Source of the DNA: Laguncularia racemosa
Lineage: Eukaryota > Streptophyta > Magnoliopsida > Myrtales > Combretaceae
Reading direction: 5' to 3'
Length of the DNA stretch: 64,000 nucleotides
Assembly (NCBI GenBank): GCA_037954665.1
Contig: JBBMOL010000038.1
Location: 1,860,001 to 1,924,000, forward strand
The notes under the pieces were generated by a model, which saw nothing but the letters and a program-made list of their open reading frames with translations, did no database searches and had not been told where the DNA came from. Positions 47,256-58,585 of the stretch are shown piece after piece (the stretch's first letter is position 1; every line of letters begins with the position of its first letter). Both the position numbers and the translations under genes were made by a program.

Positions 47256-48060
47256 TGACTTCTAAGTGATAAGGGTGTTTTCACAAGTTTAGATAAGTGC
47301 ATATGATGACATTTGAGAAGATTTAGAATGAATTGAGATCAACTTAAGTGAATCAAAATATAGTGATAGAGAAGAGATGGATTGCTTCCAATCAAAATAA
47401 TGTCATCAACATAGAGCAAGAGGACATGTGTGAAGACCTCAAAACTAGACAAACATGGAAGTGTCAATTTTGCATTGCTCGAAACCAATGTGAAGTAGAA
47501 AACTACTAAAGTGAGAGAACCAAGCATGGGGAGCTTGTTTGAGGCCATAGAGGGATTTTTGGAGTTTACACACATGATTTGGGTAGCGGAGGTGAACAAA
47601 CCTAGTAGGTTATTTCATGAAAACCGTTTCATTGAGAAAACCATGAAGGAAGGCATTCTTAATGTCAAGCTAACGAATAATCTAAAGAGAGGAGATAGCA
47701 TGTGAAAGAACAAAGCAAATGGTGGTAGGTTTGAAAACAGAGCTAAATATTTTAGTATAGTCAAGACTTTTGCTTATTGAAAAACCTTAGGCAACCAATC
47801 TCACTTTAGACCTATCAATGTTACCATCGGCATCATATTTGACATGAAATTTCCATGCACTACCAACATTTTGAGTAGGATGTGGTGGAACCAATACCTA
47901 CATTTTGTTTCGAAGAAGAGAATCAAGCTCTTCCTTCATAGCAACAACCAAAGCCAGGTAATGAAGGGCTTCAATGTAGTGGCAAGGTTTAGATGAGGAA
48001 ATATGTGTGTGGAGGTTGAAGATGTGTTTGAGTTTGTTTATGCTGACCTTTGAGTAGGTA
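47256..48060 (-). pseudogene. Copia pol, reverse transcriptase (main part)
   Basis: Minus-strand words: EELDSLLRNKM, GSAWKFHVKYDADGNIDRSK, VRLVAQGFSISKSLDYTKIF, QLDIKNAFLHGFLNE-like, CKLQKSLYGLKQAPHAWF and LLLYVDDIILIGSN. The catalytic YVDD box is intact. The order is that of copia RVT_2. It is interrupted by stops and by the Athila-like element near the CKP-TP hinge (HLSKLVKTPLSL); the remainder is at 25140-25846. Confidence 0.9.
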
Positions 48061-49080
48061 AACATGAGATATGTAGGTTGAGTGTTATGAAGGGATCACG
48101 AAAGATATGCTGAGAAGGAAGAGGAAGTTGAGAGAAGGTTTTTTGAGCCGAGTACGGTGATAAACATGGGTAGTGTGTGGTTAGGTTATAGAAGAAGTGG
48201 AAAGCAAGGTTGTATTAGTGGGGTATGTTGTCGTAGGGGTAAGGAAGATAGCTAGTGTTATAGTAGTGTTGTTATTATTAGAAGGTAAGGTGATGCTATG
48301 CGTTGAAGAAGTAGAGAGTTAGGAAGTGGTGTAGTTAAGTGAGTAAGGCGGGGGGAAAGTGAGGGTGAGGGGTGGCATAAGGGTGTTTATTGGCTAGTTG
48401 TGAATAGGTGATGATATAAGGGTATCATATGAAAACTTGGATTTATGAAAAATAACATGCTGACTAATGTAGACACGACCTGAGGTAGGATCAAATTAGC
48501 GATACCCTTTACGTTGAGTAGAGTACCCAAGGAAAACATAAAGGATAGAATGAGGAGATAATTTTTTTGGTGATAGAGGGGTTATGTTAAGGTAGTAAAG
48601 GCATCCAAATGTGCAAAGAAATTTGTAATCAAGGAAAGTTTTATGTAGCAGCTCAAATAGAGACTTGTAGCCAAAACTAGCAGAGGGTAAATAGTTAATG
48701 GTGTAAATTGTCGTGAGAGCAGCATCTACACAAAATGTGGGTGGTAAGTTTGCATGAAGATGTATGGTGCGAGGGTCAGTGATATGCTTGTGCTTGCATT
48801 TAGTAATGCCATTTTGTAGTGGGGTATATGGGCATGATTGCTAAAGGTGAATACCATTTTCTTGAAGAAAGTTAGTAAAAGCACCTTTAACAAATTCACC
48901 ACCACCATCACTATGAAATATTTAATGCAAGAAGAGAAGTAATTTTCAACCACAGATTTAAAATGTTTAAAATGAGACAGAACTTCAGTTTTATTATATA
49001 CATTGGGAAAATCCACAAGTAACGAGTACGATCATCAACAAAGAGTACATAGTAATGAAATCTTAAGTTTAATCTAACTA
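48061..49080 (-). pseudogene. Copia pol, integrase core
   Basis: Minus-strand segments resemble FKSxVENxFSSCIKYxxSDN, GGEFVKGAFTNFLQENGIHL and SCPYTPxQNG-TK-KHKHI, then CTFGCLYYLN and YVFLGYSTQRKGYR. This is the copia integrase D,D-35-E order (SDNGGEF, then PQQNG with the Glu replaced in this copy). Heavily frameshifted. Confidence 0.82.
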
Positions 49081-49690
49081 GCAGTTGCCAAACATCAGAG
49101 TGAATAATCTACAATAGATTCTATGCTTAATGAGATGAATTTGGAAAGGGAAGATGAGTGGATTTTCCAATGCTACATGACTAACATAATTAGATGATTG
49201 AGCATTGGGCTTGACTTCAAGACGACAACTTTTGATGAGATGATGAAGGACTTCATTATTGGGATGGCATAGCCGAGAGTGCCAATTATCTCTAGGAACA
49301 GCTAACACAATTAATGATTGTGGGTGACGAATAAAAGTTAGGTTGATTAGATAAAGTGGAGGCCTAGTTTGTTGATGGAGGAGTATTTGACCCATTTTCA
49401 AGTCCTAAATAGAGAACGAAGAATTATCAAAACTGATAGTACAATTGTTATCATGACATAACATAATGATGGAGAGAAGATTATGTGTGAGAGATGGAAC
49501 ATGCAAGACATTTTTGAGATGTAAAGAAGTGCCTTTTGTTTGAATGGAGAGGCCAGCAATGTGAGAAATGGATATAGATGCACCATTACCTATAGTCACT
49601 TTATCAATTCCAACATATGGCTACATCTAATGTCATGTGTTGTGTTAAACTAGAATTCGAATACTAGATAGTCTCATGAGTCTTGTGAAG
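49080..49690 (-). pseudogene. Copia protease end and gag_pre-integrase zinc domain
   Basis: GNGASISISHIAGLSIQTKG, LHLKNVLHVPSLTHNLLSI and NNCTISFDNSSFSI form the protease C-terminal part. WHSRLCHPNNEVLHHLIKSC is the pre-integrase HHCC start. The order and spacing fit copia polyproteins. Confidence 0.85.
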
Positions 49691-49749
49691 GAAAAGAGCA
49701 ACAAAGGATTGGGGAATGTCTGCATAAGCATATTGAACCTATGCTAACA

Positions 49750-50582
49750 CTATAAGGCTAAATGACTAGGCTTTTCACATATCTAATAGATGAGGGGGGG
49801 CGGGGCGGGGGGGGAGAGGAGGAGCTAGATGTTAAAGCTAATGAACTAGGCTGGCAAAAGAGATGATAGGGGCTAGGACTAGGAGTTGAAGCTCCTTGAT
49901 GTTGATGATGATTTGTGTAGTTGGTAGGATTTATGGAGCGACCGTGCCCCCTAGGTCTTGTTCCACTACAACCACAACCTTAACCATGTAAGGTGCTAGT
50001 ATGAGTGTAAAGAGCAATAGGAATAGAAGCAAACAAGCCATTAATGTCATGAGACTTGATCCATTGCTCTTGATTGATCAGTTTGGCATAGACTTGCTCA
50101 AATGTAAGAGCAATTGGGGAGTGAGTCAGAGTGATAACAAGTGCATCAGATTCACATAGAGGACCATGGAAGGCATGTGACATTAGACTTGTGGAGCTAA
50201 GAGGTTGCCTAATAGAGGCTAATTGATTAGCTATGGACTTATGTTCATGAAGGTAAATTGTCATTGTGTTGTTGTTCATTTGAAGGGAAAGAAGACGTTG
50301 TTTGAGTTCCATTTCCCTTGCTAGGGAATTCTTGAAAAATTGTTGTCGAAAGGCATTCCAAATGTCACAAGCTACCAAGATATCATGGATTTCCATGAGT
50401 ACATCTGTAGAAATAGTAGCAAGTAGTAGTGCACAAACCAAGTGATTGATGCATAACCAATTTACATTGGTAGGATTAGGAATTTGTGTGGTGCTTGAAG
50501 GAAGAATGATAGTAGATGAAGGAGCCAGCATAGTACTATCTACATAGTGATATAAGTCATAGGAAATGAGAAAAGATGTCAT
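49750..50582 (-). pseudogene. Copia gag
   Basis: The 200-codon open stretch 50582-49980 contains LAPSSTIILPSSTTQIPNPT, CALLLATISTDVLMEIHD, DIWNAFRQQFFKNSLAREME, LKQRLLSLQMNNNTMTIYLH and LINQEQWIK, the UBN2/retrotran_gag pattern. A zinc knuckle ICEKPSHLAL-C lies near 49770-49800, next to a poly-G run. Upstream N-terminal coding (about 50600-50980) is eroded. Confidence 0.85.
49793..49820. repeat. G-rich run
   Basis: ggggggg-c-gggg-c-gggggggg on the plus strand, between gag and the knuckle. Unusual in this AT-rich window. Confidence 0.9.
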
Positions 50583-51250
50583 TAGGGAAAGCTATAACTG
50601 ATAGTTATTTGCCAACAATTTAATAGGGACTATCTTAGTGACATGGTGAGAAGAGGGAATTGGTGGGTTATTAGGAAAAGAAGAGGCCAGATCAGTGGTG
50701 TTAAAGGATGGGCCGGTTAGGGTTTGTGAAGGGTGGTGCGATTAAGGAAGCAAAGGCAATGAGATGGTAATGGGTGAAGGAAAGGGGATTTGGTCAGATG
50801 GGTTTGAGGAGAGTAGTTCAGTGGTGGATGGTGGGAAGTGTGAAGGGAAACGCAATGGAGAGAGGAAGAGAGGTCTAGCATTGGATGGTAGGTGTATTGG
50901 GTTTGTGTGCAGGGACACTAATGGAACTAAAAGAGATGATTGGAGTCTGGTGATGTTGGTGAGAGGGTTAGCCACGAGCTGTGAATATAGGAGGTTATAC
51001 GGTTCAATATTGGAGGTCGGTCGGAAAAAGTTGGATTCACGAGGGTGGTTAGTTGGAGATCATTGGATTCATCACGGTGTGGTGTTCGGACGTTGTTGGG
51101 TTCACCATGGTGGATTGGTTGGAGGTTATCGTTGCAGCAGCAGACATGTTCGAAGATGAAGATTTGATAGGTGTGAAAGTCGGCAAGGGAGGACAAAGAA
51201 GATGATTTTGTTATCTTTTTTTTAATATCAGTTTGTTTTAGTTTTTAATA

Positions 51251-51262
51251 GCTCTGATATCA
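51251..51262 (-). other. Copia primer-binding site (initiator tRNA-Met)
   Basis: The minus strand reads TGATATCAGAGC next to the LTR, one change from TGGTATCAGAGC. Confidence 0.8.
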
Positions 51263-51415
51263 TGAATACAAGTATAATATAATGTGTTGTGTATTTTGTT
51301 GTGTTACAATACAAATGTAGTTTTACATTAATATACATACAAGAGTGTACTTGTAATCCTAATACATTGCTAATTTAAATAACTATTTTGTCCCTAGATA
51401 ATATACATTAATATA
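51263..51415 (-). repeat. 5' LTR of the copia element
   Basis: A 153-bp counterpart of 24977-25131. Confidence 0.85.
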
Positions 51416-53300
51416 TAGCAGCCTTGAACTTCAAAACAAATAAAAGAAAATGGCATATGATATGGTGTGAATCTATCAACACGGGCAATCAATAAAATTG
51501 TCTCTCTTTTATTATGATGGAGAGGATAGTGGCACATCATCGTAGGAAGTCATGAATTACCTCTCTTTCTTTCTTTCTTTCTTTTTTTATTTTTATTTTT
51601 ATTTTATATTATTATTATTATTATTTATTTATCTTGAGATTTGGCACCACTACAAGGCTAGGTCTGCCTGCCCCCATTATCAGCGGGTTTGCCATTGATG
51701 GCTATCGGAGTCATCCCATTCCCATTGTAGCGAACTGTAGAAGGGTCTGACCACTAGATAAGCACGAGTACTCATAAGTTTTTCGCTTTTCTTTTTTCAT
51801 TTTAATATTTTAATTCTTCAAGTGTAACTTAATTATTAATTTTCATGCCAATTGAAATATTTTAAATATGTATGTTTGTCTAAAATGAGATATCAAGTCG
51901 CATGTAGGGATCTTTCAATGAGAGCTAGTGAAATAGGTGGTGGCGCTAATTATAAAAGGCTGCAGTAAGTAAATGCAGCATTATGGAAGATAAGATGGAG
52001 ATGCTCAGTGTTGAAGAAAAGGGTTAGCAAATCTTGTGTTAGTTAAAGTAAAACATGCATTAGAATGTTAAAACATTCCATCACTGAAAGACGACTTAGG
52101 GCTAAGCAATCTCGTTAGTGATGATATATGCAGCCTCCCGTTAATTAGCGTTTACTTTTGGGGAACTGCGTCTAAAGCCATCGTCGTCGTTCTTCTCGTT
52201 TAACCAAAGACCCTTTTCTTTTTCTTTTCTTTTTTTTTTTTTTGGTACACTTTGATGTGATGAACGTGTTAACACCGATGATAATATTGACAAGCGACCG
52301 TGGGATTTATGCGAATCATCAACCAGTTATAAATTGAAATGGTCTTTTTTGACCATTTGCTGCTTCATAGCCATGACGACGGCCCCTTTTTTCCTTGTAC
52401 CAAGTATAACGGACATGAACACCGCCGCCTCATCAGTTCATTATAGTAAGAAGATCCTTGCATTGCAGTTGTCTTTCGGCTCTTTCGATAGTCGGTGAAA
52501 CAAAAACTTTATCGGAGAATAAATAAAGGAATATGGAGTGTATAAATCTACCTAGAGAGGATGCCAATATTATTCTGGCGTTTTGTGCGTGGATTGTCCA
52601 AAACTTCTTAGCATGGTCTTCGGAACTTTGATACAATTTAACGAAGTAAACGCAGAAAGTTTTGACTGTAATCCTACGCTCAACCATCCTTATAGTTTTG
52701 ACATACAAACAAATAATACTGAAGGAAGGCGTGCATGTTATTTTGTAATCCAAATCAAAATAGATGTTTTGCTGTAATACGATAGTAAGTTTTAGCGTAG
52801 AATTCTGACAATTGACTCTTATATTTAAACCACTTACTCTGTCATATCCACAAGTTGTGATATATGATTGAAAGTAACCTAGTTAAAACGCGTGCAGATT
52901 TCAATTTAAAGTATATTATATCCATATTAATATTAGTAAAAACAATAATATTTATTTGAAAGATTATTACAGTTAATTTATTGCTAGTACATTTATCTAT
53001 AAATTGCTTTAAATCAAATTTCTATAAAGACTATTATTTAATTATATAAGTAATATTACATATTGTAATTTTATTATGAGCATTGTGAGAATACAACATA
53101 TAGCAAGAGTTGTGCCATTTCAATTAACTTGTATAAATGCTACAACTTTGCTTTATATAAAACACGTATCTCTTATAGAGGGTTAAAATTATTATATTAA
53201 TATATTGAGTTAAACTTATTAATTATTTAACTTGACTTATTGAATTAAGTGATATGATTTAATAAGTCCAATCCATCAAATGGGATGACTCAGGGAAAAT
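51416..53300. other. Low-complexity and unrecognised sequence
   Basis: TTTC and TTATTA runs at 51560-51640. The segment 52130-52760 has more even composition and a 106-codon minus-strand open frame (52753-52433) with no family that I can name. It could be low-copy host DNA. Confidence 0.4.
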
Positions 53301-53319
53301 TGGTTTAATGGGCTTAAGA

Positions 53320-53845
53320 TAGAAATTGTTGGACTAGTTTATCTTTATCTAACCTAAACTAGGTAGGCCCATGCCCATGCACATGGAAAAAGCTACTAAC
53401 CTTGGGCCCTTAACATATTCATAAGAATAATCCTAAAATGAGTATATTCCATCTTGCTTGTTAATTATTAAGATGATTTGAAGGATGTTACCAAGCCTAA
53501 GAGTCTATAAATATTAGATCATTCCTCCTCATTTCACACAATTTTAGAAATTAAAAAAATAGTGTTCCACTATGAAATCTCCACTCTTAAGAATCAAATA
53601 AAAGTTTACGTAAAGAATGATCTCAAATACTTAAGAATTGCAAAGCTAATGCTTGAGGTCCTCTTAGCTCCCTTGTCTATCACTTGTACATTCAAGAAGA
53701 TTACCTATTCCTTCTCCTTACCACTCTCTCTTTAGACATTTTATCATGTGCCATCTCCACATCACTTCTCTATAGTCACATGTAATACGGTACTTGTGTG
53801 ATACTCACATGATTAATTTAGTGGATAAATCCCCCCACCATTTAC
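53320..53845 (+). repeat. Probable 5' LTR end of a plus-strand gypsy element
   Basis: TATAAATA at 53506-53513 and a plausible LTR end ccatttaca (53845) just before a PBS-like tggtgactcaactac at 53850. The left boundary is not determined. Confidence 0.45.
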
Positions 53846-53849
53846 ATTT

Positions 53850-54756
53850 TGGTGACTCAACTACAGAGCCAAGCAAAGTCATAATGTAGTAAAGACATCT
53901 TCTAGGAAGAGTGGATTGTTTGATAATACTTCTCATGAGCAAGATCTTAATGTTAAGCTAATGGAGCAAAACCAACCTCCACTACTCCAAAATACCAATC
54001 AAAACACTTCACAACCTAAGGCTCCCACAAACCCTGCACAAATGATGTAAACTATCGAAAAGAATGCAAGGGCTCTTAATCAACTGATGACTACACTCAC
54101 TCCCCTTATGATGGGGTTGGTTGCCACTGTTACTGCACAACAAAGTGTAGCTCTACCAAACACTAGCACTATTACCTAACAAGATGCCACCCATGCAATT
54201 TCGTCACATGTAGCTTTGCCAATTAATCATCCTACTATTGAGGAGGGCAAGAGCAAACCCCTCCACCACTTATTGTAGCTAAACAATTCCCATTCTTTAA
54301 AGGAGAGAATGTAAGAGTTTAGCTTAGTGGCTCTTCATCACGTGCTCCTATTAACAATGTCCTTAGAAGATCTGCTTGTCAACTTACTCTCACCCTTGCT
54401 TCTATAGCATTTGCTTCAAGGACTTCCTTTGTAATAATAGAAGATTTAGACAAGTACTCGAAGGAAAAACAAGCAAAGTCAAACATAGGAGCACCAAAGC
54501 TAAAACTCCCATATCATTAGCATATTGCTGCAAAGCCCTACGTTAAGAACTAATTAGTCCTAAGTTCATGTTGTTCAATGACAAGAAAGAAAGTGCCAAA
54601 TAATATTTACTCAAATTTATTAAGACTTTAAAGTTATATAGGCTTGATGATGACCTAAAACTTATATAGTTCTCCAAGTCATTAACTGGTAAAGCATATA
54701 CTCGGTATGTCAATCTCCCTATAAGGTCAATCAATTTATGAGAGACTATGTGCAAG
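53850..54756 (+). pseudogene. Truncated Ty3/gypsy gag
   Basis: Plus-strand frames: SRKSGLFDNTSHEQDLN, RALNQLMTTLTPLMMGLVAT, KFMLFNDKKESAK, YLLKFIKTLKLYRLDDDLKL, FSKSLTGKAYTRYVNLPIRS and INL. The last blocks are the Retrotrans_gag core (REFSKSLTGRAYTWYVNLP). The gene stops abruptly at 54756 where the Tat/Ogre-like LTR begins. Confidence 0.75.
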
Positions 54757-56105
54757 TGTCGAGTCTAATTTTTGATTTCCTATTCCTAATCCGATCTATA
54801 CTAGACCTTATGCTCATCTAATTTAGATCCTTGACTTGAGTTAGGAATTTCGTTTTGTTTTGGAGTTGCCACCCAATTGTTGTTGGGAAAGATTGAATTA
54901 GAACTAATTGAGCAGATTAGTCCTAATTTGGACCACTAGTCGTCGTGATTTCCTCTTCTCATTTTTGTGAAAAGAGGAAAGGGAGAAAACCAGAGTTTCT
55001 AAGTTCGGAGGCTAACCTATTAAAACCCTAAGGTTACCACCCTAATCTCCTAAAATCTTAACCTTATCTAGAAATGTCTTTTATTTATTTATTTTTTTGT
55101 TATCATTTATTGTATTTTTGAGTGGATTATTCTAGGAAAATGATTTTTTATTCCTTTTTAGGGTTTCCCTAAATGGGTGCCTACGCACCTGCTATTTAGG
55201 ATCAAACGTGTCGTAGTTCGCTTTTCCTGAAAAAAACTTTAGTGTGCTTGTGAATTTTAATTATGAAATTTCTTTGGATTTATATTTTTACCATTTTAGG
55301 ATTTTGCTGAAAAATCTAAAACTAAGCTTGATAATTTGAGTTTTGAAAATGATATTTTTGAAGAAAAACCAATTTTGGATTTATTGAAGAAAATGATTTT
55401 TCTACATGATAAAAATTCCATTTTTCTATTTTTCCACTCATTTCTATTATTATAGACTTTTATTGATTTTTATTAATTTTTATAATTTTTTTATTAATTT
55501 TTATTAAATTTTTATTGAAAAATTTTCTTCTAGATTTTTATCTATCCTATTTTAAAATCTAAATTTTTATTATTATTCTTTTCTAATATTTTTATTATTT
55601 TCTTTATAAATTTTTTACATTTTTATTATTTATTATTATTATTATTATTTATTTTTATCATTCATCTTAAATTAAATCCTAAAAAAATTATCTAATTTCT
55701 AACATTTTTCTATTTATTGAATTATAAATAACAAATAAGTAAATAAATAAATTCGAAATAAATAAAATAAATACAAAAAATCGAAAAATCCGACTTACCT
55801 GGATCCAGGTCGGTGCGCTGGTCGGTTCGGTCGGGTCGGATCGGGTCGGGTTGGGTCGATCGGACGCGGCGGCTGGGAGTGCTCGTTGACGGCGTTTCAG
55901 CGGCCTTTCGAAGCGGTTGAGGTGTCCATTCCTAAGTTTTCGGGGGTGAGGAACTTAACTGTGGCGGTGGTTTGCTTCAGAAACGCCTCCTCGTGGCTGC
56001 TCAACACTTGATTGGTGGTCGTGGTTTTGAGGAACTCCGGCGAGGCTTCGATTCTCTCCTTTTTCTCACTTTTCATCCGTGCCTCTGCCTCTCCACTTCA
56101 TCCTC

Positions 56106-56113
56106 TATTTATA
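56106..56113 (-). promoter_or_regulatory. TATA box of the Tat/Ogre-like LTR
   Basis: TATAAATA within CTATAAATAG on the minus strand. Start of transcription is expected some 30 bases downstream, near 56075, just before the GC-rich region. Confidence 0.65.
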
Positions 56114-56424
56114 GGCGCTCGAAAACCCTTCTAGATAAGCTCAAATCCTTGATTTGGATAAATCCGAATTTTTTTGTTTTTTAGATTTGAGTTCATCCAA
56201 CATACTTGATGCCAATTTGTTGTAATCTTGTGGTTTATCTAGATAATTCGGTTTTAGATTGATTGAAATCCAAAAAGATTTGAAGAAATCTGGCATTTTT
56301 GGCCTCGTCGGACTTTTGCCAGATTTTTCTTCGGTTGGGCTCGAGGAAGAAGATGATCATGTGCGAGGCATGTGTCTTCTTTCGGCCAATCGCATGCTGC
56401 CACATGGCGACTCTAGGGGAAATG

Positions 56425-56532
56425 AAAGAAAAAAAAATTCCGAGCGCACGCGGGGGGTGATTCGAACTTGGGACCTCAGGCTCTCCCACACGTTCCAGGC
56501 ACACATACGAGCCAACTGAGTTGGCCCTGATC
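56425..56532 (-). ncRNA. tRNA-like Pol III promoter unit (A box, B box, T run) in the LTR; possible SINE head
   Basis: The minus strand contains AACTCAGTTGGCTCG (A-box-like, 56511-56525), then 40-50 bases later AGTTCGAATCA (B-box-like, 56458-56468), preceded by GAGGTCCCA. A T9 run (plus-strand a9 near 56429-56437) follows 20-30 bases on, where a Pol III terminator would sit. Spacing and words match tRNA-derived plant SINE heads. I see no proper cloverleaf acceptor stem, so it is not a tRNA gene. Confidence 0.5.
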
Positions 56533-57299
56533 TCGGTTTTTTTATTTTACGCAAATTGTATATATCCGATGCAATTTTTATTATTCTTGTATTTTTTGGA
56601 ATTTCAAAAATTTGTAAAAATTATTTAATCCTTTTTATTGCCATTTATGCAATTATTTCCCAAAATTGATGTATTTTCCTATTTATTTTTATTTTTTGAA
56701 CATTTTTCCTATTTTTGCTAATTTAGAGGAAAAAATGAAAAAAAATTTGGAAAAAATTGAAAATTAATTATTATTGATTATTATTGATCATTAGGGCAAA
56801 AATGGGGTGTTTACAACTGCCCCTCTTTGTAGTAAAGTTTGAAAAACTTAACTACAAAGACAAGAAAGACGCCATTTTTTGGCCTTTTGAATGGATAGAT
56901 AACATCTTGGTTTGGCTGGTTATCTAGAATTGAGTCTCTAGTAGGAAAATGCTCCATGAGCTAATAATCCCACGAGTGTTTCGTGATGGTTAGTACTACT
57001 TAGGAAATGGTCCTAATAATCTAGAATAATGTATCATTCCAAAAAGTGCTCTATGGGCTGACTAATTGGCGATAGGAACAATCTCAAGAATTGTTTAGGA
57101 GTGTGTTATTGTAAGTGGAATATTTGATGATAGGAAGCGTCTTATTGGACTAGCAACCTCGAAGAGAAGATTGTCTTAGGAAGCGCTCTTATGAGCTGGC
57201 CACCTGCCAACAGAGGCGTCTTGACTAGACTAGCAACTGTTTGGAAAAATACCTTCGAAGAGTGCTCTTATGAGCTGACTAATCGGTTATCGGCAATTT

Positions 57300-57550
57300 G
57301 AAAAAGTGCTCCTATGAGCTGACTAATTGATAGATTCGAAAAGTGCTCCTCTGAGCTAACTGATCGATAGATTCGAAAAGTGTTCCTTTGAGCTAACTAA
57401 TCGATAGATTCAAAAAGTACTCCTCTAAGCTAACTAATCGATGGATTTGAAAAATGCTCCTCTGAGCTAACTGATCGATAGATTCGAAAAGCGCTCATTT
57501 GAGCTAACTTATCGACAGATTCGAAAAGTGCTCCTTTGAGCTAACTTTAG
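57300..57550. repeat. 37-bp minisatellite, about 7 copies
   Basis: The unit gaaaagtgctcctttgagct + aactaatcgatagattc repeats at 37-base spacing with a few substitutions per copy. It lies between pol and the 3' LTR of the Tat/Ogre-like element. Confidence 0.9.
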
Positions 57551-58090
57551 GAAAAGGTGTCTAGGAAAGTGCCCCTTCGCGGGCTAACTAACCTATATCG
57601 AGAGGACATGCCTTAAAAGGTGCCCCTATGGGTTGACGTTTTTGAAGGGGTGTTTGGGAAAGTGACCCATTGTGGGCTGACTAACCTATAGCGGGAAGTG
57701 TCTTCTTAGACTCTCGACCCTGGGGGAGAAATGTCTCGAAAGGTGCCTCTACAGGCTGACCTTGAGACGAGATATTTAGAAAAGTGCCCCATTGTGGGCT
57801 GACTAACCTATAGCATAGAGAAACGTCTCAAAAAAGGTGCCCTTGTAGGCTGACCCTAAGAGAGGATGTTTAGGCGAGTGCCCCAATGTGGGCTGACTAA
57901 CCTACTACAAAATGTCTCGGAAGGTACCCCTATGGGCTAACCCTAAGAGATGAAGTTTTAGGAAAGTGCCCCTCTATAGGCTGACTAACCTATGGCAGGA
58001 AGAAATTTCTTGAAAGGTGCCTTTATAAGCTGACCCTACGAGAAGATGTTTAGGGAAGTGCCCCAATGTGGGTTGACTAACCTTATGCTT
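57551..58090. repeat. About 105- to 120-bp tandem repeat, about 5 copies
   Basis: Recurrent order aaagtgccccattgtgggct, gactaacctat, gtctcgaaaggtgcc and ggctgacccta. Each unit contains two diverged versions of the agtgc(t/c)cc...gagct core of the neighbouring 37-bp repeat, so the two arrays are related. Confidence 0.85.
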
Positions 58091-58585
58091 TTGAACATAC
58101 TTTTACTGACTGAGCTAAATGATTTGATGTTTTCATGATATGCGGATGATAGTTATTTATTTTAATATGTTTGCCAATTTATTGTGGATAGCAACCAAAC
58201 AACCGAACCTTCGTGCTAGTTTGCTCCTGCTTCGCTTACTCTTGCTCTGACACAAGGTTGAAGATTTTGATGTGCTTCCTTTCTTGTGCGCCATGACTCT
58301 TTGGACGGTAGTGTTATCCTACTAATGCACCAGGTTTTAATACTAAAAAATAGATAGAATTGTATTACAAAATTTATTGAGATGCATTGTCATTTTAGTG
58401 TTTATCCTTCATTGGTGAAATAATGGGTAATGTGTTTAGGAATGTTTGTTGTAATGAGAATTGATTGGAATTATCGACCATTTAAAGACATTAACTTTGC
58501 TTGTAAAAAATGAAAACTAGACTCAATGAAATTTGTATTGAATATTGGCTTTCATAAACATTGGCAAAATTTCAATTCCCTTACC
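58091..58585. other. Spacer between minisatellite and pol, no gene
   Basis: Non-coding 3' region of the Tat/Ogre-like element. Confidence 0.5.

Larger units (their letters stand above)
24977..51415 (-). mobile_element. Ty1/copia retrotransposon, split by nested insertions
   Basis: Short matching LTRs lie at 24977-25131 and 51263-51415. A tRNA-Met-type PBS adjoins the second and a polypurine tract adjoins the first. On the minus strand the domains run gag (50582-49750), protease/pre-integrase (49650-49080), integrase (49080-48060) and RT (48060-47256). The Athila-like insertion at 25847-47250 interrupts here. The last part of RT and RNase H then resume at 25846-25140. Removing the insertion leaves about 5.0 kb, normal for copia. 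Many stops and frameshifts are present. The outer flanks (tatat / tatag or tagca) give no certain target duplication. Confidence 0.9.
54757..56815 (-). repeat. 3' LTR of the Tat/Ogre-like element
   Basis: About 2.06 kb. A conspicuous GC-rich island at 55796-55960 in an otherwise AT-rich LTR lies downstream of the minus-strand TATA box, as expected for R/U5. The left boundary could be 54751 or 54757. Confidence 0.8.

Noticed and set aside
56425..56532. A genuine tRNA gene
   Set aside because: A and B boxes are present, but I could not fold a proper acceptor stem or anticodon loop.
57300..58090. Coding sequence or host gene cluster
   Set aside because: Tandem repeats with stops in all frames, in the 3' non-coding part of a Tat/Ogre-like element.
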